Positions 17,972-26,659 of a stretch of DNA of 64,000 bases are shown piece after piece. Source of the stretch: Novosphingobium sp. B 225 (GTDB taxonomy: Bacteria > Pseudomonadota > Alphaproteobacteria > Sphingomonadales > Sphingomonadaceae). The notes under the pieces were generated by a model that worked only from the letters and a program-made list of their open reading frames with translations, did no database searches and was not told the DNA's origin. The stretch is taken from positions 62,001-126,000 of the forward strand of contig NZ_MWLM01000003.1 in NCBI RefSeq assembly GCF_002198665.1. The letters run 5' to 3'. The stretch's first letter is position 1, and each line of letters opens with the position of its first letter. Position numbers and translations under genes: made by a program.

Positions 17972-18126
17972 CAGTTTTCAATTGCGGGAGCATAACCGCG
18001 CCCGTCCCGCCTGACTCTGGCTCTTTCCTCATTCGACGGATCAAGTGAACGACTAACGAACTTGGTCCAGCATAATGACAAGGCAGTAGCTGCTAACAGC
18101 AATGAGCTTTTGCGGCACTGTGCCGA
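17972..18126 (+). repeat. Diverged direct repeat, copy 1
   Basis: About 155 bases beginning CAGTTTTCAATTGC that align through most of their length with 18735-18889. Both copies share CAGTTTTCAATTGC, a CCCGCCTGA block, CGA.GGATCA and, at the end, TGCGGCACT.TGCCG. Divergence is substantial, so the duplication is old. Confidence 0.6.
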
Positions 18127-18145
18127 CCCGATGGCTCTGAAGAAA

Positions 18146-18325
18146 TCAAGCGCGTCGCGTATCGTATCCCTCGGTCAATGCGGCAATTGCAGCTTCGACA
18201 TGAGCTTTCGGCACCAGCCAGCCGTCTTGAGTGAGTAGTTTGGCCATCCGGTGCAGCACCTCAACCATAACCAAGCAGCGCTGCTTGCGATCCACATCGC
18301 CAGCTTCAGCAGTTTGTCGTTCCAT
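18146..18325 (-). CDS. Possible 59-residue protein
   Basis: A short minus-strand frame of 59 codons plus stop. Its product is charged and helical, with KQRCLVMVEVLHRMAKLL followed by TQDGWLVPKAHVEAAIAALTEG, which looks more protein-like than the overlapping longer frame at 18175-18408. It starts at the ATG at 18325. No homologue is recognised and it could be the tail of an eroded gene. Confidence 0.3.
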   Translation of the reverse strand: MERQTAEAGDVDRKQRCLVMVEVLHRMAKLLTQDGWLVPKAHVEAAIAALTEGYDTRRA

Positions 18326-19017
18326 GTGTGCGCCCCAACTTCAACAAACACCGTCTGCGTCCAATTCGACATGTAGATTGCAGCCGCATTGTCTGTGATC
18401 AAAATCACAAATTTATAGAGTTATGAAGGATTTTAGGTGCGGCGCATCAATCGGATCGGACCAACCGTGGAGGGCATGGACATTGAGCCTGTAAATTGCG
18501 TGACAAAGTGTCTGCCCATGCTGGTGAACACTTGACCATCGGAGCCTGGCCCACCCCCGTTGTAATTTGCCCTCGCGAGGTAACGCAACCTGCCCGGCGC
18601 GGAACATCCCGCGGGGGGAAACCTGACGGGAGGAGAGGCAGCCGAGTCGTGGACTCGATTTGCCGTCTCCGAGCGATGTGCAAGCCGGGAGCCAAGTGGC
18701 CATGCTTTAGGCCATAGTCGAAATCGGACGCCCGCAGTTTTCAATTGCAGGAATGTATCCCTGCTCTTCCCGCCTGATTTGCGCTCTCTTCTGAATCGAT
18801 GGATCAGGCTCACGAGCAACGAACCTGACGCGGCGCTGTGGCAGGGCAGAGGCCGCTTACTGCCATGAGTCATTGCGGCACTTTGCCGGCTCAACACCGG
18901 TCAAGAAAATCATGCGAGTTGAGGACTAGCCACACGGCGAAGGCCCCGAGGGATTTAGCTCATGTCGATTTCTGGTCGGCGGTGAGCGCTTCGAGGTTCT
19001 CGTGGCCCTGGTTGGTG
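18326..19017. other. Intergenic region with the second repeat copy
   Basis: Nearly 700 bases with only short, GC-skewed open frames that look spurious. The second copy of the direct repeat lies at 18735-18889. The region appears to be eroded DNA between two transfer-gene blocks. Confidence 0.45.
18735..18889 (+). repeat. Diverged direct repeat, copy 2
   Basis: Partner of 17972-18126 at an offset of 763 bases. It begins CAGTTTTCAATTGCAGG and ends in the TGCGGCACTTTGCCG block. The order of shared blocks is the same in both. Confidence 0.6.
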
Positions 19018-19212
19018 AGTCGCCGGCGCGACGGCACTTATGTCCTCAGGATGGAAGACAGCCTCAACGTCAAGCGGATCGCGATCGAACCGCAAGGTCG
19101 CAAGATTTCGGTGGCGAGCGACAATCCTTTCCACGCAAGTTGGAACAACCGCAAGCGCAGAGCAGTGCACATCGTCGGCCGGGTGCTTTGGTTCGGGTGC
19201 AAGATGCATTAG
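19018..19212 (+). pseudogene. C-terminal remnant of an S24/LexA-like regulator
   Basis: The frame ending at 19212 encodes RRRDGTYVLRMEDSLNVKRIAIEP, then SVASDNPFHASW and VHIVGRVLWFGCKM. This is the end of an S24-type repressor, including the lysine of the catalytic dyad (VKRI). The helix-turn-helix and the catalytic serine are missing, and upstream sequence in this frame does not resemble the family, so it is a truncated relic. It lies just before the nuclease-like gene at 19224. Confidence 0.65.
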
Positions 19213-19223
19213 CAAACCGGCCG

Positions 19224-19652
19224 ATGATGCTTCTTGCCTTGGCCGCCGCGGTCGTCACCGCCGGCGAAACGTTCACCTGCACACCGACCCACGCCTATGA
19301 CGGCGACGGACCGGTGTGGTGCGCCGAAGGACCCCATGTCCGGATCGCTGGGATCGCCGCGCGCGAGATGGACGGCACCTGCCGCGACAACCAGCCCTGC
19401 CCGGCAGCATCGGCGCTGCAGGCGCGCGACGCGCTGGTCAGCCTGTTCGGCGGCGCGCGCGGTACGATTTCAACCGGGCATGTCATCGTACGCGGGCCGA
19501 CCATGACGTGCCTCTCGGAAGGCTCTGCGGGCGGCTCGCGCACGGCTGCCTGGTGTACCCTCCCCTCGGGCCAGGACCTGTCCTGCACGATGGTCGCAAC
19601 CGGCACCGTGCTCAAATGGGACCGCTATTGGCGTGGCCACCGGTGCCGCTGA
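19224..19652 (+). CDS. Exported nuclease-like protein (thermonuclease/SNase family)
   Basis: A 142-residue protein with a short signal peptide, followed by a domain resembling staphylococcal nuclease-like proteins: FTCTPTHAYDGDGPVWCAEGPHVRIAGIAAREMDG near residues 15-50 gives the conserved DGDG and R.AGI.A.E positions. Several cysteines suggest disulfides. In sphingomonad plasmids such proteins are often found next to the relaxase operon, as here. Whether it is an active nuclease is uncertain. The downstream gene overlaps its stop by ten bases. Confidence 0.65.
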   Translation: MMLLALAAAVVTAGETFTCTPTHAYDGDGPVWCAEGPHVRIAGIAAREMDGTCRDNQPCPAASALQARDALVSLFGGARGTISTGHVIVRGPTMTCLSEGSAGGSRTAAWCTLPSGQDLSCTMVATGTVLKWDRYWRGHRCR

Positions 19653-19843
19653 GCGAATGGGAGCTGTGGGCCTGTGCCAACCAGGTGCTCAGGGCGCATG
19701 GCGACAAGGCCGCCCTTCACGTTGCCGAGCAGCTGGGCGCCCTCGCCCTCAGACAAGATGCTGAAGGGATCGCCGCCTGGCAGGAGATCGCCCGGCGGAT
19801 CGAACAACTCCAGGCCAACCCTCGACCTTCGCAACGCAACTGA
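19643..19843 (+). CDS. DUF6961-like small protein
   Basis: A 66-residue helical protein starting with GTG: PLSEWELWACANQVLRAHGD, then VAEQLGALALRQDAEGIAAWQEIARRIEQL. The pattern matches small sphingomonad proteins I recall under DUF6961, usually beside a nuclease-like gene in mobile regions. The function is unknown. The start overlaps the nuclease stop, suggesting coupled translation, and the gene converges with traI. Confidence 0.6.
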   Translation: MPLSEWELWACANQVLRAHGDKAALHVAEQLGALALRQDAEGIAAWQEIARRIEQLQANPRPSQRN

Positions 19844-19858
19844 CCTCGCAGGACCCAG

Positions 19859-22837
19859 TCACAAGCCGTAGTCGAACGAGCGCGTCCGCGACTTCTGCAG
19901 TTCCCGATCCTTGCGGCTCCGCTGAACCTTGGTCCGCGCCGTCTCGGATTTCGCGGTCTCGACATTGGCCGGTTTAACCGGGACGGCAACCGGCAGCTCG
20001 ATTGGCACCGCCTTGTCGAGGCGCTGGACCGCTTCGAGCGCCGAGGTCTTGGTTCCCGGATTGCGCTCGGCCGCTTGCCGAACCTTGTCGCCGCTGTCGA
20101 CGATCAAGGTCAGGGCATCGCGCAGCCTTGTCACTGTCACAAGAAAGTTCTGCTCGCTGACCAGCTTGCGTTCGCTGCTATCGATCACCCCGATTCCCCG
20201 ATTGCTGGTCAGCCCCTGCGCCATGTGCGCGTTGAGCGCGTAGGCGAGATCGAGCCGCCGCAGCATCGGATCGCGGGGCTTGAGCATGACCTTGACCCCG
20301 GCACTGGTCCTGACGGTCACGCCATTCTCACCAATATTGAGAACCTCGGCGCGATCGGCATTGAACAGGCCGCGGCGAAGATCGCTTGCTGTCCAGCGGA
20401 CCGGATCACCGCTATGCACTTCGAGCTGCTGCTTGTCGTAGAGTTCGAGCGGGCTGCGCTCTTCGCCCGGCCGGAGCCGCGCGGGACGGAACTTGTGGGT
20501 TACCCCACGCGCATCGCGAATGGTTACAACCCCGCGGCGCCTATCGACCGCGTCAACTTGATGTTCGCCGCGCTTGAGCCCCTGTGTCCGTAGCGGCTTC
20601 GAGAGCTGAAGAACCTGCCCCGCACGATAGGTATCAGCGTGACGAAGCTCTTCACGTGTCGCCTGAACCCGCACCAACGTCTCGAGGGAAAGTCCATCTG
20701 CGCCGATCTCCCCACGCGCCTTGCGTCCCTCCTGAACGGCGGCATTGACTTCACCGCGCAGCCGCCGCCCGGCTACGAAGATCGCGGTTTGGGAACGCTC
20801 GGCTTCGGGCAAGGCCAGCCAGTGCTCGGCGGCTGTCTTTGCGAGGTTGCCCTGCGTTTCGATGGTATGGGGTTTGAGCAGCGCCAGAGCGCGATCGACT
20901 TCGCCCGACTGCGCGGCATACTGAGCATGGCGCAAGGTTTCATCGCGGGCGCGGGTATTGAGGTTCATCGCCGCTGTTTGCATGCCGAATTTCTGCAGCA
21001 CGTCGAAGGGTCTGCCCGCATCGACCGCGCCAAGCTGCTTGCGATCACCGACCAGGACGAAGCGTTGGACCTCAAGGCGGTTGGCGAGCCGAACCAGCTT
21101 TTCGAGATCAACGTTGCCAACCATCGAGGCTTCGTCGAGCAGGATCACGCTGCCGCGCCATTCTTCGCGCGCCTTGCCAAGAATCCGGGAGTCAGCAGCA
21201 GCACCGAGCAGTTCCCGATGTTCGCGCAGGAACCGAGACACGGTCATCGACGAAATCCCGGTGTCGCGTTCGAGCATCTGGACCAGGGTATTCTGTACCG
21301 CGAGCCCAATGACCTTGCGTCCCTCGCTGCGCAGCAATTCAGCGACAGGGCGCAGCAGGGTTGATTTGCCCGAACCGGCAATCCCCTGGACCCCGACGAT
21401 GCGGTGCGATGACCCTAGTATCATCCGTCCTGCAGCTTCTTGTCCGCCATTGAGAGTGATCCCCGATTGCGCCTCGGACAGAGCCTGAAGCTGTTCTGCG
21501 GCCCGGTCGGCCGGGATGATCGGCGCGGCACTGTCGCGCCCTTCCCTGACCTCGCCAAGGATCCGTTGTTCCATCTGCAGTGCATCGAGCGTGGTCAGCA
21601 TCCCGCTCGCCACGCTCCTGCCTTTGAGCAGGACCTTCTTCGCCAGCAGCCGGTCGATCTGCCGCTCGATCGGCGCAATCGTGGTGGGCAAGCCAAAGTC
21701 GAGCGCAGCCTTCAAGACCTCCGTCCGTTCGAACGCCGCTTCGCGCTCCGACAGATGCCGGATGGCCGATGCGACCGCCAAAGCTGCAGCATTGTCCTCA
21801 CGTTCGACGCGCTCGGGACGCGGCGGCAGGAGCGGATCGCTCGGCACCAGATTGAGCTGTTCGGCGAGCGAGGAAAACCAGCCTCGTAACTGCTCTCGAG
21901 TTTCGCCAAGCTTGGTCCCGATCGATCCGACAAGTCCGAGATTTTGGGACGCCCGCGCGTTGGCCCGCTCGATTACCGAAGTGAGATCAATTCCTCGCGC
22001 GCCAGCTTGAGCTTGCCACTGTTCGGTTAGCGCTGCCCGGTCTTCGATTACAGCCTTCTTGGCCCGTGACATGAGTGCCGCTGTCACCCCGGCCTGGAGC
22101 CCGCCATGATCGAGCCTGGTTCTCGCAGCGAGCACTTCTTCGCGGCGGGTACTGAATGTCATGACAGCTTCGCGTGATACACCGAGAGCTTCGAAATTGC
22201 CGTGTTTGAGCGTTGGCCCCGGTTCGTAACCCAGCAAGCTGACCCGCTCGCGGAAACGCGCCATCGCCATCGAATTGAGCAGGGTATTGGTGCTCCAGAG
22301 CTTGTCATTGCGGAGTGCGCGCCAGGTGCCGTCGGGGAGCTGGGTGACATTGGCGACGACCGCGTGGAAGTGCGCGCCCGGCTCCTGGTTGCGGTTGGTG
22401 TCGTGCTGGAACAGGGCAATCGCGAGGTTTCCGGTCTGCACGAGGCGCTCGAGCCCTGCCCGCTCGACCCGGGCCTGCGCGCCATTTCTCTCAGCCCATT
22501 CGAGGGTTTCGGTGATAGCGGCCTTGTAGGCAGCGAGGATCCGGGTATCGCCGCCGACAAGGGCCAGCAGGGACCAGCTCTTGGGGAGCGAAAAGGTCAG
22601 GTCGAGCCCGGCGCGGTGAGGCTGCCCCGGGCGTCCAACCGTGGTGCCGTCGGGTAGTTCTCCGCGCAGCAGCGCCTCGAAGACCTTCGGATCGATCTTC
22701 CCTACCAGGCCAAGCTTTTCGGCGGCCTTGCCGAGCCATTGGCCCGATCGGTCGGCATCGGCACGCGTGTAATAGTTGTCGGCCGCAAAGTAGTTCGCGG
22801 CGCCACCGGCTGACCTGACAAGCGCGACCGACAACAT
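19859..22837 (-). CDS. traI: TraI-type MobF relaxase/helicase
   Basis: A 992-residue conjugative relaxase of the MobF (TrwC/TraI) family. The N-terminal domain has the catalytic tyrosines in NYYTRADA (Tyr22/Tyr23, with Tyr16 nearby) and the metal-binding histidines H145, H156 and H158 in FQHDTNRNQEPGAHFHAVVAN. The helicase part has Walker A GIAGSGKS at 485-492 and Walker B ILLDEASM at about 566-572, with later RecD-like motifs to about residue 920. It nicks oriT and unwinds the transferred strand. It follows traD in the same direction with a 36-base gap, and is close to TrwC in size, shorter than F TraI. Confidence 0.95.
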   Translation of the reverse strand: MLSVALVRSAGGAANYFAADNYYTRADADRSGQWLGKAAEKLGLVGKIDPKVFEALLRGELPDGTTVGRPGQPHRAGLDLTFSLPKSWSLLALVGGDTRILAAYKAAITETLEWAERNGAQARVERAGLERLVQTGNLAIALFQHDTNRNQEPGAHFHAVVANVTQLPDGTWRALRNDKLWSTNTLLNSMAMARFRERVSLLGYEPGPTLKHGNFEALGVSREAVMTFSTRREEVLAARTRLDHGGLQAGVTAALMSRAKKAVIEDRAALTEQWQAQAGARGIDLTSVIERANARASQNLGLVGSIGTKLGETREQLRGWFSSLAEQLNLVPSDPLLPPRPERVEREDNAAALAVASAIRHLSEREAAFERTEVLKAALDFGLPTTIAPIERQIDRLLAKKVLLKGRSVASGMLTTLDALQMEQRILGEVREGRDSAAPIIPADRAAEQLQALSEAQSGITLNGGQEAAGRMILGSSHRIVGVQGIAGSGKSTLLRPVAELLRSEGRKVIGLAVQNTLVQMLERDTGISSMTVSRFLREHRELLGAAADSRILGKAREEWRGSVILLDEASMVGNVDLEKLVRLANRLEVQRFVLVGDRKQLGAVDAGRPFDVLQKFGMQTAAMNLNTRARDETLRHAQYAAQSGEVDRALALLKPHTIETQGNLAKTAAEHWLALPEAERSQTAIFVAGRRLRGEVNAAVQEGRKARGEIGADGLSLETLVRVQATREELRHADTYRAGQVLQLSKPLRTQGLKRGEHQVDAVDRRRGVVTIRDARGVTHKFRPARLRPGEERSPLELYDKQQLEVHSGDPVRWTASDLRRGLFNADRAEVLNIGENGVTVRTSAGVKVMLKPRDPMLRRLDLAYALNAHMAQGLTSNRGIGVIDSSERKLVSEQNFLVTVTRLRDALTLIVDSGDKVRQAAERNPGTKTSALEAVQRLDKAVPIELPVAVPVKPANVETAKSETARTKVQRSRKDRELQKSRTRSFDYGL

Positions 22838-22873
22838 GGAAGGAACGGTTCCTTTGCTGCCTCAGGCCCGCCC

Positions 22874-25222
22874 TTAGCCCGGCCCGAAATCACCAAGATC
22901 GGGGCCGCGATCCTTCTGCGGTTCGGACGGACCGTCGGCTTCACGCTGGATCATGGCGCGGCGCTGACCGGAGCGCTTCGATGCCGCCGCACTGCGCTTC
23001 TGGCCTTCAGACTGCGCATGCGCCCTGCCCTGCCCTTCGCCGGCTTGTCTGGCCGCATCGCCTGCCTTGTCTGACTCGGCCGAGGGCAGTCCGGGGTCGC
23101 TGCGAGCCTGGTCACCAGACGGGTTCTGTGCGGTTGCCGTGGAACCGATCGCCGAACTTTCGGAAGGTAATGGCAGTCCCTGGCCGAGATCGAGCATAGC
23201 CTGGCTGCCTCGTTCACTGGGGCCAGCCTGACGCGGCTTTCGTGGACGGTCGAGAGCTCGCTCCTTTGGGCCGGCCAGTCGTGCCTCCGCGCCCTTGCCG
23301 CTTTCATCGCTCACCGCCCCGTCGCCGCCGTCGGTGTCCAAATCATCGTTCGCATCGTCCCAGTCTTGGGCATCTGCTTCATGCCGACCCGGAAGCGTCT
23401 TGATGCCCCGAACCAGTTCGAAGTCACCCCGTGCAACAAAGCCAGGCGCGATCCTCGATCGCATTTTGTACGTCAAATGGATCGGGGCCGGAGGCAGGCT
23501 TCCGGGCAGGCAGATGTAGCCGTGGAGCGGATCGAGATCACCGATCTCCTCGGGCATGACGATCCGAACTTCGCGCTGTTCGGGACTGAGGTTCACCGAA
23601 TCCCGCGACTTGCTGTAGCCAAAGCTGTAACCGGTGTTCATGTCCTGAACCTCGCTATTGCCCATCACTTCCGAGCACCATTTGGCGGTGTCGGGATCGG
23701 GATTGCCGAGGATCAGCTTGGTCTTGGCGAGCGAAGACAGCTCGTGCGCTGCTTCGATGCCATAAACCTCGCGCAGCTTGGCCTGGGTGTGCACACCGGT
23801 AACAAAGGCTCCGCCAAAATTGCGCGCAGTGCGCATTCCGGATTCGAGCGCAGGCATCCGGTGCAAAGCCCCAAGCTCGTCGATCAGGAACCACATCTTC
23901 AGCGCGCGCGAAGGTTCTTCCGCCATCAGCGTATTGACTGCGCTGTTGAGCCACAGAGTCAGCAATTGGCGGCAAACCGGCAGGTCGACATAGCGCGACG
24001 AGATGAACAGGATCGCGCCGTCCTGTTTGCCTTCCCGGACCCAATTCCGGATCGAAAACTGCGGTCCCTCCTTGGGCAGGTAAAGCAGCGCCTGGGCGTT
24101 GGCGTTGAACACCGCGCGGACCGAGTCCGCGAGCTTGGGGGAGTCGGGCGAGGACATCGCCGCAGCCGGCGTATCCTTGACGAACTGATAGACGGTCTCG
24201 ACGTCGGCGGTCATCAGCTTGGTCGCAAGATTCTCGTTGGTCGCCATGTCGTGCTCGACCAGCGAGTTGCACATGTTGGTGAACAGCATGCGCGCGCCCT
24301 GCACCCAGAACTGCCCCTCCCCGCCGCCATCGCTCGGGATTAGCGCTTCGGATGCGGCCATGAACTCAGCCGGATTGCTGCACTCGTCGAAGATCGACCA
24401 GCGCGGGCAGCGCGCATCGAGCGGGTGCAGGATGGTGTCGCACGCGGGATCATAATAGGCCGCGACATAGGCACCGGTAAGGTCGAACACGACCGAGCGA
24501 TGGTCCCGGTCGCGGACCTGATCGAGCAGGTCCATCAGCGCCACGGTCTTGCCGGTTCCGGTCGATCCCACCAGCATCGCATGGGTCTGCTCTTCGCGCC
24601 ACGGCCAGGGTATCCCGGCGAGCGAGAAGGGGCGGAAATCGAGGCCGGCGTCCACGAGTTCCCTGCGCCTGGCAAATCGCCAGGCCTTGCCGAGCACCAT
24701 GCGCAGCTCCTCGGCGCGGCGCGCAGCGTTGACCGCTTTCACCATGCGCAGCAGTTCCCGGGTGGAGACAAGCCGCCGCCCGCGTTGGTGCTTGCGTTCC
24801 TTGGATCGGCGGCCAAAGCGCGCCGCGATCCACACGAACGCCGCAGTTGCGGGTACTGCGATCAGCACGCTGAGCCAAGCCGAGCGAACGAGGATGGCGG
24901 TAAATGAACTCCAGGCCCGGACGACTGACGGAAAGTCTTCAACCCGCGAAATCGCGATCAGGAACGTGCCGCCGAAAGCCGATTTGAGGGTCACCAGCTT
25001 GTGCGGATCGAACTCCAAGAAGCGCCAGCCAGAGGCGTAGATCTTCATCAGGATCAAGGTCACCTGATCGTCGGTCAAGGTGGTCTGGAGCTGGTACCAG
25101 GTCAGCCAGGAATAGAGCACCAGGCCGCACAGCATGGGGAACTTGAAGCCCACTGCGAACATCTGGGTGAAGTGCGCGATGAGCTGGCTGCCGGTGTTGA
25201 AGTCGATGATCTTGCGTTTCAT
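22874..25222 (-). CDS. traD: TraD/TrwB-type conjugative coupling protein
   Basis: A 782-residue type IV coupling protein that hands the relaxase-DNA complex to the T4SS. Two N-terminal membrane helices lie near residues 22-45 and 105-133. The hexameric ATPase core follows, with Walker A GSTGTGKT at 219-226 and Walker B near MWFLIDELGALHRM. The last 150 residues are hydrophilic and low in complexity, rich in Asp, Gly and Ser, as in other TraD tails that contact relaxosome proteins. Its start overlaps the upstream gene by four bases. Confidence 0.95.
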   Translation of the reverse strand: MKRKIIDFNTGSQLIAHFTQMFAVGFKFPMLCGLVLYSWLTWYQLQTTLTDDQVTLILMKIYASGWRFLEFDPHKLVTLKSAFGGTFLIAISRVEDFPSVVRAWSSFTAILVRSAWLSVLIAVPATAAFVWIAARFGRRSKERKHQRGRRLVSTRELLRMVKAVNAARRAEELRMVLGKAWRFARRRELVDAGLDFRPFSLAGIPWPWREEQTHAMLVGSTGTGKTVALMDLLDQVRDRDHRSVVFDLTGAYVAAYYDPACDTILHPLDARCPRWSIFDECSNPAEFMAASEALIPSDGGGEGQFWVQGARMLFTNMCNSLVEHDMATNENLATKLMTADVETVYQFVKDTPAAAMSSPDSPKLADSVRAVFNANAQALLYLPKEGPQFSIRNWVREGKQDGAILFISSRYVDLPVCRQLLTLWLNSAVNTLMAEEPSRALKMWFLIDELGALHRMPALESGMRTARNFGGAFVTGVHTQAKLREVYGIEAAHELSSLAKTKLILGNPDPDTAKWCSEVMGNSEVQDMNTGYSFGYSKSRDSVNLSPEQREVRIVMPEEIGDLDPLHGYICLPGSLPPAPIHLTYKMRSRIAPGFVARGDFELVRGIKTLPGRHEADAQDWDDANDDLDTDGGDGAVSDESGKGAEARLAGPKERALDRPRKPRQAGPSERGSQAMLDLGQGLPLPSESSAIGSTATAQNPSGDQARSDPGLPSAESDKAGDAARQAGEGQGRAHAQSEGQKRSAAASKRSGQRRAMIQREADGPSEPQKDRGPDLGDFGPG

Positions 25223-25545
25223 TGCACCGCTCCTTCCACGCCTTCGAGCGCGCTGCGTCGACGCTCTTCCTTGCGCGCAAAGGACTCATGGACACGTGCG
25301 CGAAGATCGGGGTCGGCATGTCCGGCGAGCAGTGCATCGAGCGCCACCGCAGCAAAGTTGAGGTCGGCTGAAATCCACTCGAGATGGCGCTCGATTCGGT
25401 TGGCCGCGAGGCCGGTGGCGCAGGCTTCGAGCACCAGCGTGCGAATGAATTCGCTCACCGGCATGCAACTCTGCTGGCAGTGGGATTTGACCTGCACCGC
25501 GATCTCTTGCGGCAGCCAGGACTGAACGGGAACAAGGCGATTCAT
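25219..25545 (-). CDS. Ribbon-helix-helix relaxosome accessory protein (TrwA-like position)
   Basis: A 108-residue protein whose first 45 residues fit a ribbon-helix-helix DNA-binding fold (VQSWLPQEIAVQVKSHCQQSCMPVSEFIRTLVLEAC). The rest is helical, suitable for oligomerisation. It sits directly upstream of and overlaps traD, giving the order RHH protein, coupling protein, relaxase seen in R388 (trwA-trwB-trwC). It probably binds the adjacent oriT and represses its own operon; this is inferred from fold and position. Confidence 0.7.
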   Translation of the reverse strand: MNRLVPVQSWLPQEIAVQVKSHCQQSCMPVSEFIRTLVLEACATGLAANRIERHLEWISADLNFAAVALDALLAGHADPDLRARVHESFARKEERRRSALEGVEGAVQ

Positions 25546-25769
25546 GGACGACTCCTAGGGTCCGGGAGCCTGGTCCACACTGCGAAAGTGAGAATGTTCT
25601 ATATTTGTTCCAATGCGCTGTCAACGCAAAAATTTAAGGCTTTAGCTCAATTATTTAGCTGGATTTGCATGGCGAGCGCATTGTCAAATCCTGGCGCATT
25701 GCCGGCGCATGAGAATTGACACACCTATGGATCGGCACATTTCCGCCAGAAACTTTCCGGCCACGCCGG

Positions 25770-25835
25770 GTACGGTGTGCCCGAATCTGCTCCTAACTTG
25801 GCTCCGTATTGTTCTAGAATCTGCTGCTCGTGTTT
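25770..25835 (+). promoter_or_regulatory. oriT: Candidate oriT nic region
   Basis: CGTATTGTTCTAG at 25805-25817 resembles the R388/TrwC nic sequence CGTATTGTCT/ATAG, with one base of difference in the spacing. It is flanked by direct repeats GAATCTGCT (about 25790 and 25817). It lies about 260 bases upstream of the RHH gene, as in R388. By analogy cleavage would fall near 25813-25815 and the + strand would be transferred, leading into coordinates above 25815. Confidence 0.5.
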
Positions 25836-26035
25836 TCAGGAAAAATGAGCCTCAATCCCGCACTATACCTAGCCCGTATGGCGCTTGAGTGAAACCCCAA
25901 GCGGTTGGCAAAGTTGACCGATGCTCCGCTTTACGGAAGCAAATAGCCATTTTGGACGCGCGATCTCCGCCTTGCGGAGGTCGCTCAATTTCGCGCTTTC
26001 GGAGCGAGTTTCGATGGCCTGATTAGCACGCGGAA

Positions 26036-26065
26036 GGCCCGGATCAGCAGGTGCTGATCCGGGCC
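26036..26065 (-). terminator. Strong hairpin, probable ssb-1 terminator
   Basis: A perfect inverted repeat with 14-base arms (GGCCCGGATCAGCA) and a two-base loop, 36 bases beyond the ssb-1 stop. There is only a short T-run on either strand, so it may also stall polymerase in both directions between ssb-1 and the oriT region. Confidence 0.6.
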
Positions 26066-26101
26066 TTTGAATGACGATATCCGATCGCTGCGGCGCTACT
26101 T

Positions 26102-26464
26102 CTAGCGCCGTTTCTTCGGTTCCTCGCTGCTGGATTCCTTGGCCTTGGCGAGGAAGTCGACCTGCTCGGCGATGATCTCGCAGCCATAACGGGTCTGGCC
26201 TTCGCTGTCGGTCCAGCGCGAGTAATGGATCCGGCCAGTGACCATAACCATCGCGCCCTTGGTGACGTGCTCGGCGACGCATTTGCCGACGCCGTTGAAG
26301 CAGGTGATCCTGTGCCACTCGGTCTCGGTCTGGCGGTTGCCTTCGCTATCCTTGAAGCAGCGGGTGGTGGCGAGTGAGAGGTTGGTGATGGCGGCGCCCG
26401 ACTGGGCGGTGCGGACTTCCGGAGTGTTGCCGACGAAGCCGACGAGAGTGACGGTGTTCTTCAT
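26102..26464 (-). CDS. ssb: Single-stranded DNA-binding protein (copy 1)
   Basis: A 120-residue SSB with a single OB fold (MKNTVTLVGFVGNTPEVRTAQSGAAITNLSLATTRCFKD, then TEWHRITCFNGVGKCVAEHVTKGAMVMVTGRIHYSRW). The C-terminus ends EEPKKRR instead of the acidic DDDIPF tip of chromosomal SSB, so it may not recruit the usual SSB partners. The start is set at the internal ATG where the OB fold begins; an upstream ATG at 26506 would add 14 residues. It is next to oriT, as plasmid ssb genes often are, and has the structured leader described separately. Confidence 0.93.
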   Translation of the reverse strand: MKNTVTLVGFVGNTPEVRTAQSGAAITNLSLATTRCFKDSEGNRQTETEWHRITCFNGVGKCVAEHVTKGAMVMVTGRIHYSRWTDSEGQTRYGCEIIAEQVDFLAKAKESSSEEPKKRR

Positions 26465-26550
26465 GATGCTGACCTTTCGAAGCTGTTCTTCCGTCCAAGG
26501 GACCATCCCTTTGACTGAGCCCCGAAAAGGCCGGGCACGGTCAGGTCTGC

Positions 26551-26659
26551 ACCGAACGCAGAGAGGGAAACGCCGCTCGAAGGAGTGGTGCGGGCAGGCA
26601 TGCGCAGCATGACAACACGGTCCGCATGAGCGCGCGTTGCATGGCCTGCCCGGGTTCGG
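26551..26659 (-). promoter_or_regulatory. Structured leader A (ssb-1)
   Basis: One of three related leaders. On the + strand it reads ACCGAACGCAG...GGGAAAC, then GTGCGGGCAGGC at 26588-26599, CAACACGG at 26613-26620 and CCTGCCCGGGTTCGG ending at 26659. CGGGCAGGCATGC pairs with GCATGGCCTGCCCG to form a long stem. It lies about 87-195 bases upstream of the ssb-1 start. Confidence 0.6.

Larger units (their letters stand above)
17621..18145. other. Intergenic region with the first copy of a diverged repeat
   Basis: No convincing gene. It holds a CtrA-box-like site at 17874-17888 and the first copy (17972-18126) of a diverged direct repeat whose partner begins at 18735. Confidence 0.5.
25546..26101. 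other. Intergenic region holding the candidate oriT
   Basis: About 555 bases with no gene, lower in GC than the flanks, with several short inverted repeats (for example CTCCGC and GCGGAG around 25967-25980) and A/T-rich stretches at 25618-25670. This is where an oriT is expected: immediately upstream of the RHH-TraD-TraI operon. Confidence 0.6.

Noticed and set aside
22202..22657. Plus-strand frames antisense to traI
   Set aside because: They are shadows of the relaxase gene with no independent start signals.
25805..25817. Reading the nic-like site as a chance match
   Set aside because: A 13-base similarity could arise by chance, but the position upstream of the RHH-TraD-TraI operon, the flanking repeats and the strand bias of downstream genes make it worth keeping as a candidate rather than dropping it.
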